Shown here: positions 1 through 6,873 of the stretch, in pieces | How positions within the stretch are numbered: the first letter of the stretch is position 1 | How the letters are laid out: each line of letters starts with the position of its first letter | IMG/VR virus record: IMGVR_UViG_3300042453_004124 | Coordinates: 1-27,342 of that record | Strand: one strand, 5' to 3' | From: a virus | DNA: 27,342 nt | Program-made: the position numbers and the translations under genes | The notes under the pieces: generated by a model | Databases searched by the model: none | The model's input: only the letters and a program-made list of their open reading frames with translations | Told to the model about the DNA's origin: nothing

Positions 1-2
1 CC

Positions 3-65
3 GGCAATTATAGCAAGATGCCAGAAAGAATTTCACAGAAAGTAGCAAAATACAGAAATGAATAA
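3..65 (+). CDS. C-terminal tail of an upstream gene (partial)
   Basis: Reading frame 3 is open from the window edge to a TAA at 63-65 and would encode a short hydrophilic tail ending KVAKYRNE. It overlaps the ATG of the next gene (58) by eight bases, the kind of overlap seen repeatedly in this operon. The alternative frame 1 closes at 43-45. The fragment is too short to assign a function. By position, upstream of MuF-like and scaffold genes, a portal or other head gene would be expected, but that is inference only. Confidence 0.35.
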   Translation, partial: GNYSKMPERISQKVAKYRNE

Positions 66-552
66 GTCGCGTCTCTGTCGCAAAGTTGTCGCGGTAGAGT
101 GCTGCTTTGACCGTCATTGTACAGTCTGTGCCGGCCTAAATAGGACTGTTATTTTTGCTGAAGTTACAGGAGAGGAACCTCTTCGGGAGAGAATCCCGAA
201 AAAGAAAGCAAACTACGAAAGAGGCAGTAGGCTTTCCGAAGAGAAAAGAAGTATTCTTCTGCGGTTTCTCTCAGAGTCGCCTCAATACAAGACCGATATT
301 GCAATTTTGAGCAATCTGTGTGCGAGAACCGTAGAGAATGCAGCAAACGGCAATAAGATGTTTAACGCGACGAAACGTGCTTTAGAGAATGGCATAGAAT
401 TGATGGTAGCATATGTCAGAGATAGCCAAGAGATACATTGTGACCCAGAGAGCAATGGCTCAAACTCCACGAATCGGCCTAGAAAGCGAAGAGAAAAAGG
501 CCCTTACAACACTCAGAAAAGAAGCCAAGCGCCACAAAGCTACTCTACATAG
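58..552 (+). CDS. Small helix-turn-helix protein with Cys-rich N-terminus
   Basis: A 164-aa protein with no firm family assignment. Residues about 59-112 (starting LSEEKRSILLRFL) read like a lambda-repressor/XRE-type DNA-binding domain: an initial helix, then TDIAILSNLCARTVENAANG, which fits the turn and recognition-helix pattern LAxxxGVSxRTVxNAxxG, then a further helix. The N-terminus has C15, C16, C21, C24 and H20, a possible metal-binding cluster. The last 30 residues are basic and low in complexity and lie over the start of the HNH gene in another frame, so the true C-terminus may be poorly constrained. No strong Shine-Dalgarno precedes the ATG at 58; translation may be coupled to the upstream gene. 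It may be a phage regulator or part of a homing cassette with the HNH gene. The HTH reading is inference from pattern only. Confidence 0.5.
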   Translation: MNKSRLCRKVVAVECCFDRHCTVCAGLNRTVIFAEVTGEEPLRERIPKKKANYERGSRLSEEKRSILLRFLSESPQYKTDIAILSNLCARTVENAANGNKMFNATKRALENGIELMVAYVRDSQEIHCDPESNGSNSTNRPRKRREKGPYNTQKRSQAPQSYST

Positions 553-856
553 AGAAGGCCAAGGGGGCCTTCCTCCCAGCGTAGCATTGGGTGTTTTTCG
601 TCGGGACGAGTTTAGATGCAAAGCCTGTGGAACGAGACAAAGACTTTACATTCACCACAAAGGCGGCATACCTCTCAGCCCTAGACTCAGTCGTCTCGGT
701 CACAGTGATGCAATGAACAATTTAGTTGTTCTCTGTGCCCGATGCCACGACCGATTACACGAACAGGCCAAAGCCCAAGGCATCGACTCGGATCAAGTTA
801 CACCCGTTGGAGACATCGCGACTAATCGAGATAAGGGCAGACCAATAGCTCAATAA
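455..856 (+). CDS. HNH endonuclease
   Basis: A 133-aa protein with a classic HNH (beta-beta-alpha metal) nuclease layout: a CKAC zinc pair (C55, C58), the H-H-K-G-G motif at residues 67-71 holding the catalytic histidine, N88/N89, and a second knuckle CARCH (C94, C97, H98) followed by H102. The family makes nicks or double-strand breaks in DNA. In phages it occurs both as free-standing homing nucleases and as a packaging partner near terminase and portal. I chose the ATG at 455, preceded by AGAG, over the in-frame ATG at 413, which would overlap the HTH gene by 140 bases and has no better ribosome site. Either start still overlaps the HTH reading frame. Nuclease identity is confident; whether it serves homing or packaging is not decidable here. 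Confidence 0.85.
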   Translation: MAQTPRIGLESEEKKALTTLRKEAKRHKATLHREGQGGLPPSVALGVFRRDEFRCKACGTRQRLYIHHKGGIPLSPRLSRLGHSDAMNNLVVLCARCHDRLHEQAKAQGIDSDQVTPVGDIATNRDKGRPIAQ

Positions 857-884
857 TGCGGTAGAGCAAAGAGAGAGAGGCCCG

Positions 885-1292
885 ATGAGCGAGCATTCAA
901 TTATTTTGCCGGAGTACCGAAATATCGTAGACGGAGAATCCGCCATGCCAGAGGCAAAGTTCAATCCTCCCAGCGTTGTAGAAAAAGAAGCAAAGCGAGG
1001 TCTGGAACTGAGAAAAAAGGTTCCAGCCTCTCGCCGAGGCGGCACCGCCGTCGGTATTTCGCGTGCACGAGACATCATTGCGGACAAGAATCTCTCTCTC
1101 AGCACGCTGAAGAGAATGAAGTCTTTTTTTGACCGACATGAAGTTGACAAGCAGGCCGAGGGATTTCGTCCGGGTGAAGAAGGATATCCGAGCAAAGGGC
1201 TACAGGCTTGGCTTCTTTGGGGCGGCGATTCCGGTCGTCGATGGGTTGAAAGAAAACTTGCCCAGTTGCAAAGAGCAAAACAAAAGAAATGA
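885..1292 (+). CDS. Conserved phage protein with ARD...WLLWGGD signature
   Basis: A 135-aa basic protein. After a poorly structured first half comes a compact conserved-looking block: SRARDII (59-65), LSLSTLKRMKSFFDRHEVDK (70-89), FRPGEEGYPSKG (94-105) and AWLLWGGDSGRRW (108-120). From memory this block recurs in small proteins, and as a domain of larger ones, beside portal and head genes of many phages, but I know no established biochemical role. It is likely a single alpha-helical domain. An AGAGAGGCCC stretch precedes the ATG. Its stop overlaps the next gene's start (ATGA at 1289-1292), implying translational coupling to the MuF-like protein. A head-assembly or DNA-binding role is inferred from context and charge only. 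Confidence 0.75.
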   Translation: MSEHSIILPEYRNIVDGESAMPEAKFNPPSVVEKEAKRGLELRKKVPASRRGGTAVGISRARDIIADKNLSLSTLKRMKSFFDRHEVDKQAEGFRPGEEGYPSKGLQAWLLWGGDSGRRWVERKLAQLQRAKQKK

Positions 1293-2161
1293 ATCTGAAA
1301 GCAGACGGCAACTATAACATCTATCAGCGCATCTTGCGGCAGAAGCACGCTACTGTCAAAAGACTTGCAAGCAATCTTTCTTGTGCGGAGATGCAGTTGA
1401 TATATGAGAACCTAGTGCGAAATCAGGCTATTGTACTAGCAGACTACAAGAACGAAAATCTAAGAGCAAAGGCGTTTCATCAGCTATGTCTTGCATTTTG
1501 TTCTTCACTGCATCCTATGCTCTTCGGCCCTATTTCGGAATTGCTTTGGCTTGCAATCTGTAGTGCGATTGACGACATTGAAAGCAAAGAGGCAGAGCTT
1601 TTAGAACAGATTTCTCTTGACTTCTCTAGTGTGCCTCAGAAACAAATTGCTTCTAAAGCAAAGAAGTTTTCTTCAGTGTCGGTGCAAGAGTGCATCGTTA
1701 GACTGTCCGCACGAATGGTTGACGCGACTACCGACATCTTACTCGTCGATGAGGCATCCTCGTCGGCTCGACTTGCGGATGCAGTTATTTCTCGATTTTA
1801 TGCTATGATTCCTCAGTTGAAGAGAATTCTCTTTACTGAAACATGCTCCGCCTATAATTTTACACAGTTGCTGTGCTATAGTGCTCTCGCCGAAAAAAAT
1901 CAGGAATTGATGATTCGCTGGTGTGAGCGCATCAATGACGAAGATGGCAGCTCGTTGCACAAATCTGTGTCAGAAGATTCGAAGAGACTACATGGCCAGA
2001 TTGTTCGGCCAAGAGAAGAATTCGTCTCCGAAGACGGGTCTTGGTTTCATCCGCCGAACCGTCCCTATGACCATGCTGTAATGATGCCTTGGCATCCCGT
2101 GTTTGAAGATATTTTTGTGTGGAAACAGCAGAAAAAACAAGGAAAAGCAGATGGCGATTGA
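1289..2161 (+). CDS. MuF-like minor head protein
   Basis: A 290-aa protein. The C-terminal third matches the layout of the Mu gpF/SPP1 gp7 minor-head domain: RILFTETCSAYN (179-190, the usual R..(R)TE..A.N helix), then a K/R-W followed by acidic residues (MIRWCERINDEDG, 208-220), H224, the HGQIVRP turn (235-241), and an aromatic/Pro-rich tail with GSWFHPP (250-256) and PWHP (267-270). In this family such proteins sit inside the head near the portal and are needed for DNA packaging or ejection; some carry toxin domains. The cysteines that often end the family motif (CRC) are absent here. The N-terminal 180 residues are helical and unrecognised. ATGA overlap upstream and a 2151/2161 overlap downstream place it firmly in the operon. 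Confidence 0.65.
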   Translation: MNLKADGNYNIYQRILRQKHATVKRLASNLSCAEMQLIYENLVRNQAIVLADYKNENLRAKAFHQLCLAFCSSLHPMLFGPISELLWLAICSAIDDIESKEAELLEQISLDFSSVPQKQIASKAKKFSSVSVQECIVRLSARMVDATTDILLVDEASSSARLADAVISRFYAMIPQLKRILFTETCSAYNFTQLLCYSALAEKNQELMIRWCERINDEDGSSLHKSVSEDSKRLHGQIVRPREEFVSEDGSWFHPPNRPYDHAVMMPWHPVFEDIFVWKQQKKQGKADGD

Positions 2162-2693
2162 ACCTCGCAAGATCAAATCATACCTCGACACGCAGAAGTC
2201 TAAGAAGCAGGCGATGATGCCGAATGTCATCAAAAAGGCGCAGTCTAAATTGCCGCCAAAGCCTGAAATGCACGAGGATGACTACGACATGGAGCATGAC
2301 GAGCATGCGGAAGAAGCAATGCAGTCTGCTCACAAAGGCGGCATTGGTAAGCCGATGCCCGCAATGAAGGGCAAGGATGCTGAAAAGAAAGCATTGCAAG
2401 CCATGAAGGCCATGGCAGAGCTTATCGCAGAAGAGCTGGAGGAAGGCGAATGCGATGACGACGTTATGATGCTCATGGCAGACTTCGATCCTGATGAAAT
2501 GCCCGAATGGGTCTTGGATGAAGATATTTGGAAAAAAGCCTCAGAGATTGTAGACCCTGAAGGAGAAGGCGCGGAGTACGCCGACCCCTACTCGGTAATC
2601 GCTCATCTATACAAGAAAATGGGCGGAAAGTTTGAAGGGCTTGAAGAGTACGAAGAGAGCGATGACGAAATGGAAGAGGAAGAGGAGGCATAA
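2151..2693 (+). CDS. Acidic head-associated protein with YKKMGG signature
   Basis: A 180-aa protein, basic at the N-terminus (KPRK-like start, QKSKKQ) and strongly acidic after residue 40, ending in a run of Asp and Glu. Residues 113-159 form a recognisable block: DPDEMPEWVLDEDIWKKA followed by VDPEG and then DPYSVIAHLYKKMGG. From memory this W-x(4-6)-W...DP...AH-x-YKKMGG block is common in small phage proteins near head genes, but its function is unknown to me. The start at 2151 is supported by AAGGA at 2139-2143; the upstream in-frame ATG at 2103 lies deep inside the MuF-like gene and lacks a ribosome site. The GAGGAGG near its 3' end serves as Shine-Dalgarno for the next gene. A scaffold-like or packaging-accessory role is possible. 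Confidence 0.7.
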   Translation: MAIEPRKIKSYLDTQKSKKQAMMPNVIKKAQSKLPPKPEMHEDDYDMEHDEHAEEAMQSAHKGGIGKPMPAMKGKDAEKKALQAMKAMAELIAEELEEGECDDDVMMLMADFDPDEMPEWVLDEDIWKKASEIVDPEGEGAEYADPYSVIAHLYKKMGGKFEGLEEYEESDDEMEEEEEA

Positions 2694-2926
2694 TGGCATC
2701 TAAAGCACTGTATGTCGGCTATCCGTACGACCAGCCTTCAATGAAGGGTGAGGGGACTCTATACAAAGAGTCTGAGTATCATGGCAGCGGTGCTCGAATT
2801 GCCCTGCCTCCTGAGTCAGAGATTCGCCGTCGTAAAGGCGACTTGAGCATGTCCAATATCAAGGACTTTGAACCGCGAGCGCTGTCTCATTCCGGATTGC
2901 CGTTCGCCAACCTAAAGAGAGGCTAA
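2693..2926 (+). CDS. Small protein, C-terminal PF motif family, member 1
   Basis: A 77-aa basic protein of unknown function. Its ATG shares one base with the TAA of the preceding gene, and GAGGAGG lies just upstream, so initiation looks efficient. The N-terminus is Tyr/Gly-rich (YVGYPYDQPS) and no fold is evident. The C-terminus reads GLPFANLKRG (68-77), related to the (M/L)PF-x-L ends of the next three small proteins. Next gene begins two bases after the stop. Possibly a capsid-interior or minor structural protein; this is inference from position. Confidence 0.7.
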   Translation: MASKALYVGYPYDQPSMKGEGTLYKESEYHGSGARIALPPESEIRRRKGDLSMSNIKDFEPRALSHSGLPFANLKRG

Positions 2927-2927
2927 C

Positions 2928-3152
2928 ATGGCTGCACACAAGGGCGTTGGATATCGGACACCGAGAACGCAGGCGATGAAGATGGGTACAGAGGCCAAGG
3001 GCTTTGAGGGTGGAATTCCCTACGATGCAATGGGTGGAGTTCCATCTTCGGTGGCTCGTGGCTCTTACAATGACTTTGCTGACGAGGCAAAGCTCAGCAT
3101 TGGCAAGAACAAAGCAAGCATCCACTACACGATGCCTTTTGTTTTGAAGTAA
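2928..3152 (+). CDS. Small protein, C-terminal PF motif family, member 2
   Basis: A 74-aa basic, Gly/Ala-rich protein of unknown function, with AAAGAGAGG upstream of the ATG. Residues 1-50 are probably disordered (GVGYRTPRTQ, GGIPYDAMGGVPSS). It ends with IHYTMPFVLK, the cleanest instance of the motif shared by the four mini-proteins. Its likely role, inferred from context, is a minor head component or a short partner peptide binding a common capsid or portal surface through its tail. Confidence 0.7.
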   Translation: MAAHKGVGYRTPRTQAMKMGTEAKGFEGGIPYDAMGGVPSSVARGSYNDFADEAKLSIGKNKASIHYTMPFVLK

Positions 3153-3164
3153 ACGGAGGGGATT

Positions 3165-3353
3165 ATGGCTCACATGCCGAACTGGAAATATGCAGAGAAT
3201 GTCGGTCAAGGTAAGAAACACAACGACGTGATGGAAGTGTATGATGCCCATTACGGCAAATACAACTGTCACTGTGTCGAACAGGCAAAACTTCCCGCAA
3301 ACAAGGTAAAGGGATCCGTTTACGAGTCTCTGCCATTTGAACTCAAAAAATAA
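3165..3353 (+). CDS. Small protein, C-terminal PF motif family, member 3
   Basis: A 62-aa protein of unknown function with a good ribosome site (CGGAGGGG before the ATG). It contains one Cys-His-Cys group (CHC at 40-42) and several His and Tyr residues, too few for a confident metal site. It ends VYESLPFELKK, aligning with the ends of its neighbours. Spacing to the flanking genes is about 11 bases on both sides. Confidence 0.7.
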   Translation: MAHMPNWKYAENVGQGKKHNDVMEVYDAHYGKYNCHCVEQAKLPANKVKGSVYESLPFELKK

Positions 3354-3364
3354 AGAGGTGTCAC

Positions 3365-3559
3365 ATGCTCAACATGAATGAAATCGGTGTAGGCAAGAAG
3401 TATCACACTGTAGAGGAAGCACTGAAGGCTAAGGGCATGTATCGCGACGCAGCGATGTCAATTCCACAGGCCGACCGCTTGCAAATCAACCAAATGCCAC
3501 AGGGTCGCGACCCTATGCCTTTCGCTCTCGGCCCAATGGCGAGCGGACAGCGTAAGTAG
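3365..3559 (+). CDS. Small protein, C-terminal PF motif family, member 4
   Basis: A 64-aa protein of unknown function; AAAGAGGTG precedes the ATG. It has a short predicted helix around YHTVEEALKAKGMYRDAA and the motif MPFAL (51-55), here followed by nine extra residues (GPMASGQRK), so the motif is not at the very end as in members 2 and 3. It closes the run of four mini-genes directly before two larger putative head proteins. Confidence 0.7.
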   Translation: MLNMNEIGVGKKYHTVEEALKAKGMYRDAAMSIPQADRLQINQMPQGRDPMPFALGPMASGQRK

Positions 3560-3561
3560 CA

Positions 3562-3957
3562 ATGGCTATTGGCAGCACTTCAAGCATCTATAAGTTGGCG
3601 GGAAGTTATACTACCGAGCCTGCACAGGGGAATCCGTCTGGAAAGACGAGTGACTCTGCGTTCATCAATGAAGTAATGTTTTTGTCTACAAAGACAACTT
3701 GTGAGTTGTTTTTGACCGACAATAACCCACTGGATGTTCCGTTCGGTGGTGTTGTCGAGGCAAACGTTGTGATGCTGAAGTCGGTAGGCGGCCCAATCGA
3801 GGTGAAAATAACGTCAGAATTGGGAACAGAACAGATAATTCCTGTTGACGGATTTTTTCAATTGATCACAATATCCAAACCTGTGTCGCAGATCTCTGTG
3901 ACACGTCTAACAAGCGCAAACACGTTGGTAAATGTGTTCCTTGGAGAGAAAGCGTAA
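3562..3957 (+). CDS. Putative head structural protein (unknown family)
   Basis: A 131-aa protein rich in Thr, Ser and Val with regularly alternating hydrophobic residues, suggesting an all-beta fold (for example VVEANVVMLKSV, IEVKITSEL, QISVTRLT, LVNVFLGE). No catalytic motif is visible. Its small size, beta character and location just before scaffold and capsid suggest a decoration or minor head protein, which is inference. The ATG follows the previous stop by two bases and there is no strong Shine-Dalgarno, so translation is probably coupled. I do not recognise the family. Confidence 0.65.
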   Translation: MAIGSTSSIYKLAGSYTTEPAQGNPSGKTSDSAFINEVMFLSTKTTCELFLTDNNPLDVPFGGVVEANVVMLKSVGGPIEVKITSELGTEQIIPVDGFFQLITISKPVSQISVTRLTSANTLVNVFLGEKA

Positions 3958-3961
3958 AACA

Positions 3962-4345
3962 ATGTCAGTGACAGCAACTTCAACCCCAACTCTCGGTCTT
4001 GCTCTTGAGCAGGCCAACCCAAACATCTTGGCCGACGCTCTTCGCAAGGTGAACTTGTCGAAGATGCTTGAGCCTCAAAAACTCGTATTGTCGGGTGCAG
4101 TAGCCTCCGCTTCTGTAACTCTCGACCCTCCTGCCTTGCTTGTTCAGAGCGCTCGCGTAACCGCAGGTGCTGCTGCGGCCGGTCTTCGCCAGATTGGCGA
4201 TGCTGCGGCTACTCTTAGTGGCACTGTGTGTCGTCTTTCCGACGACGGTGCGACCCTGACTTTTGAAGCCAATGTTACCGGCGTTATCGTTGTATACATG
4301 GCTCGCTCTGAGGCTTCTCTTTCGTCTCAGTTTCCAGTGCTATAA
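3962..4345 (+). CDS. Putative head structural protein (unknown family)
   Basis: A 127-aa protein from the ATG at 3962, which follows the preceding stop closely; the in-frame ATG at 3932 lies inside that gene and is less likely. The N-terminal 40 residues include a helix (NILADALRKVNLSKML) followed by Ala/Val/Thr-rich beta-like segments (KLVLSGAVASASVTL, AATLSGTVCRLSDDG, VTGVIVVYMAR). The pattern resembles small capsid-decorating or spike proteins, but no family is identifiable by eye. It is the last gene before a 132-base gap and the scaffold gene. Confidence 0.65.
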   Translation: MSVTATSTPTLGLALEQANPNILADALRKVNLSKMLEPQKLVLSGAVASASVTLDPPALLVQSARVTAGAAAAGLRQIGDAAATLSGTVCRLSDDGATLTFEANVTGVIVVYMARSEASLSSQFPVL

Positions 4346-4364
4346 TAACTGAAGCTGTTATTTT
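4344..4364 (+). terminator. Weak AT-rich hairpin after the 3962 gene
   Basis: AATAAC (4344-4349) can pair with GTTATT (4357-4362) around a 7-base loop, followed by TT and an A-rich stretch. The stem is short and AT-only apart from one C-G pair, and the T-tract is minimal, so it could at best attenuate transcription. The remaining 110 bases before the scaffold start hold no gene and no promoter I can support. Confidence 0.25.
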
Positions 4365-4477
4365 ACAATAAACCCATAACCTAAAACAAAACTATCGCTT
4401 GCTGTCTCTGGACGGTCAACACGCCTTACGGTCTGCGGTGAAACGACTGGTTCTAAGACAAGCCCAAGGAGCAGGAG

Positions 4478-5368
4478 ATGAGTGAAGAAAATGTTTCGCC
4501 GATTGACCCAAGTGTCACGGTTGAGTCGTCGCAGCCTGTAGATGTCTTGCCAGATGGCATGACTCAGCTTCCCGACGGTTCGGTGCAAGTTCTAAGCACT
4601 TCGGCATTCAAGCGCCTAAAAGAACAGGCGATGCAGAAAGGCCGAAAAGACCACGAAAGAGCATTCAACGACAAGTTGAAGTCTCTCGGATATTCTTCGT
4701 TTGATGAATTGGTCGGCGCATTGAACGCATCAAAGAGCAAGCAAGCGGCACCTTCATTGGATGAAGAGCTGTCGTTTGATGACGATTTTGAAGATGAGGT
4801 TGTTGAAGAGCAGCCACAGCAACAGATTCGTCAGAAACCTCAACCGACAAAGGCACAGAATAACATGGCAAAGCAATCAGCGAATGCAGCACAAGAGGAT
4901 AGAGAGAAGCAGCGCTTGCGAAGACAAGCAGAAGAGGCACGACGACGTATGGTCGAAGAGTCTCGTCGACGCAAAGAGCTGCAGCGCAGTCTCGAAGCAA
5001 AAGAGGCGGAGATGGCTATTCGAGAGACAGCAATGCAATGTGGCGTTCGCGACATTGATTATGCGGTCAGTCTGCTAGCCCGAAACCTTGATGCTAAGTC
5101 CGAAGAAGAACTGGCGGCCTTTGACGAGAAGCAATTCTTTTCGGGGCTTAGGAATACACATCCGTATCTGTTCGGAGAAGTTGCGCGTCCTGCTACTACA
5201 GGGCCGGGAGTTGGCGTTCAGCCAGCTCCGTTGAAACCGGGAACTGTCGCACAGGCGACCGCGCAGAATGCTCAGGTTGATGCTCGAAAAATGGAGAGAC
5301 AAGATTTTGAAGCGTATCTTCGCTCTAAAGGACTGTCCTCTCCCTATTCTTCTATAGGCGAGCTTTGA
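4478..5368 (+). CDS. Capsid scaffolding protein
   Basis: A 296-aa protein directly upstream of the major capsid gene, with the composition expected of a scaffold: an unstructured N-terminus, a lysine-rich helical segment (about 43-70), a strongly acidic stretch (about 92-112, with DDDFEDE), a Gln-rich linker, and a long charged coiled coil at about 138-185 (repeating Glu, Arg, Lys, Gln and Ala with heptad-like spacing). The C-terminal part contains a Pro/Gly/Ala linker and a short helix ending in SSIGEL. In tailed phages such proteins template procapsid assembly and leave before or during DNA entry. AAGGAGCAGGAG just before the ATG is a strong ribosome site. No protease motif is seen in it. 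Confidence 0.8.
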   Translation: MSEENVSPIDPSVTVESSQPVDVLPDGMTQLPDGSVQVLSTSAFKRLKEQAMQKGRKDHERAFNDKLKSLGYSSFDELVGALNASKSKQAAPSLDEELSFDDDFEDEVVEEQPQQQIRQKPQPTKAQNNMAKQSANAAQEDREKQRLRRQAEEARRRMVEESRRRKELQRSLEAKEAEMAIRETAMQCGVRDIDYAVSLLARNLDAKSEEELAAFDEKQFFSGLRNTHPYLFGEVARPATTGPGVGVQPAPLKPGTVAQATAQNAQVDARKMERQDFEAYLRSKGLSSPYSSIGEL

Positions 5369-5404
5369 CAGAGAGTTTTATGCGGTCACCTGTGTGCCGT
5401 AAAT

Positions 5405-5418
5405 AGTGGATATCCACT
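5405..5418. promoter_or_regulatory. 14-bp perfect palindrome abutting the capsid ribosome site
   Basis: AGTGGATATCCACT is a perfect inverted repeat whose last base is also the first base of TGAGGA, the Shine-Dalgarno of the capsid gene at 5430. It could be a protein-binding operator on DNA or, in mRNA, a short hairpin or a dimerisation site. With no loop bases it would need an opened centre to fold as a hairpin. Its function is unknown; the position is what makes it notable. Confidence 0.4.
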
Positions 5419-5429
5419 GAGGAAAAACA

Positions 5430-6839
5430 ATGGCTGATTTTAGTACAATTCTGCAAGCACCAGAGATTCGGGCGATTGTCCAAGAGAACATTCTTGAGCG
5501 TGCATTTCACGACGCTCTCTTCCCCAAGATCTTGTTCCGTGGTGAGGCTATGCCTCAAGCATGGCCGGCCAACGTTGGTGACACGATGGTGTTCACCGGC
5601 GTGGGCTTGATTAAGCCAAAGCTCCGCCCACTGGTTCCGGGACAAGACCCAACTCCTTCGGACTATCAGAAGGAGCAGTGGACTGCTCAGATTCAGCAGT
5701 ATGCCGACACTATCGACACACATATGCCGACAAGCATTGTGGCAATTGCGAACTTGTTCCTTCGCAATGCTCATCAGCTTGGTATGTCTGCTGGTCAGTC
5801 GCTCAACCGTCTCGTTCGTGACCGTATGTACAATGCGGCACTCAGCGGTTCTACGGTCGCTGACGGTGCTCAAGCGGCGGTAACGAGTCTTCGCGTGAAG
5901 CGTCTTAACGGATTCACTTCCGCTCGCAATCCGGGTCTTGCTTCTGGTTCTCCAGTTCGCTTTGACCTTGTCTCCGGGTCGAATCCTCTCGCAGTTCGTA
6001 TCCTTGACAACACTGTGCCAAGCGAAGTCAGCCGCAATGTTATCGGATTTGTTCCTGATGTTGCCGGTGACTTGGTCGGGCCGGGCGTTCTTCTTTTGGA
6101 TGCCGCTGTCTCCGTTGATGACCGCGCATTTGTGCTCGCTGTCGACCGCACCAACATCGTGCGCGTAGGCGGTGGCAACAGTGTTGATTCGATTGGTGCT
6201 GGCGATGTTCTTCGTCTTAGCGACCTTCGCACCGCTGTTGCTCGCTTCCGTCAGACCAACGTGCCAGAGTTCCCTGATGGCCGTTATCACTGCCATCTTG
6301 ACCCGATCTCTGAGACTCAGATCTTCGCGGATCCAGAGTTCCAGCGTCTCTTGACCTCGTTGCCCGACTACTACATCTATCGGCAGTTCGCGATCGGTGA
6401 GCTACTCGGCTGCGTGTTCTTCCGTAATACCGAGTGCCCACAGGTCGACACAATCGAGGGTGGCGCTAGCGCCTCTTACTCGGCGGACGATCCATTTGCC
6501 GGCGAGTTGTTCAATGACGGTACTCCTTCGGGCGTTCCCGTTCATCGTCCTCTGTTTGTTGGTCAGGGTGGTATCCTTGAGTACTACCAAGATCTCAACA
6601 ACCTTATTACTGAGGCCGGTATCACCGGTCGCGTTGGCGAGCCTCGCATCACCAACAACGGTATTGAGGTATTCAGTGAGCGCATTCAGTTGATTATGCG
6701 TTCTCCGCTGAACCGCCTTCAGGATCTTGTCAGCTCTTCGTGGAAGTTCATCGGAGACTGGCCCGTCCGTACCGACGCATCTACCGGCGATGCCGCACGC
6801 TACAAGCGTCTGCTTTGCATCGAGCACGGCGCTGCGTAA
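5430..6839 (+). CDS. Major capsid protein (HK97-fold, N4 gp56-like)
   Basis: A 469-aa protein following the scaffold gene, the usual place of the capsid subunit. The N-terminal helix (APEIRAIVQENILERAFHDALF) leads into beta segments, and the C-terminal half has an arrangement typical of N4 gp56/HK97-type capsids: RYHCHLDPI, then QIFADPEFQRL, then FAIGELLGCVFFRNTECP, and near the end FSERIQLIMRSPLNRL and SSWKFIGDWPVRTD. Codon use appears more biased (GTC, CGT, CGC, CTC, TTC) than in neighbours, consistent with high expression, though not counted. A strong terminator follows. Subfamily placement is from pattern memory; the structural role is firm from context. Confidence 0.85.
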   Translation: MADFSTILQAPEIRAIVQENILERAFHDALFPKILFRGEAMPQAWPANVGDTMVFTGVGLIKPKLRPLVPGQDPTPSDYQKEQWTAQIQQYADTIDTHMPTSIVAIANLFLRNAHQLGMSAGQSLNRLVRDRMYNAALSGSTVADGAQAAVTSLRVKRLNGFTSARNPGLASGSPVRFDLVSGSNPLAVRILDNTVPSEVSRNVIGFVPDVAGDLVGPGVLLLDAAVSVDDRAFVLAVDRTNIVRVGGGNSVDSIGAGDVLRLSDLRTAVARFRQTNVPEFPDGRYHCHLDPISETQIFADPEFQRLLTSLPDYYIYRQFAIGELLGCVFFRNTECPQVDTIEGGASASYSADDPFAGELFNDGTPSGVPVHRPLFVGQGGILEYYQDLNNLITEAGITGRVGEPRITNNGIEVFSERIQLIMRSPLNRLQDLVSSSWKFIGDWPVRTDASTGDAARYKRLLCIEHGAA

Positions 6840-6846
6840 TTGAGTT

Positions 6847-6873
6847 GCCCCGCCCTTTGTGGCGGGGCTTTTC
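6847..6873 (+). terminator. Intrinsic terminator after the capsid gene
   Basis: GCCCCGCC (6847-6854) pairs perfectly with GGCGGGGC (6861-6868) around a 6-base loop and is followed by TTTTCT. This GC-rich 8-bp stem with a T-tract is a textbook Rho-independent terminator, starting eight bases after the capsid stop codon. Confidence 0.9.

Noticed and set aside
755-1348. A 197-aa minus-strand open frame across the HNH and ARD genes.
   Set aside because: Antisense shadow of two supported + strand genes with no ribosome site.
5352-6296. A 314-aa open frame on the minus strand across the capsid gene.
   Set aside because: It is antisense to a clearly coding gene, has no ribosome site or protein-like composition, and arises from the capsid gene's codon bias.
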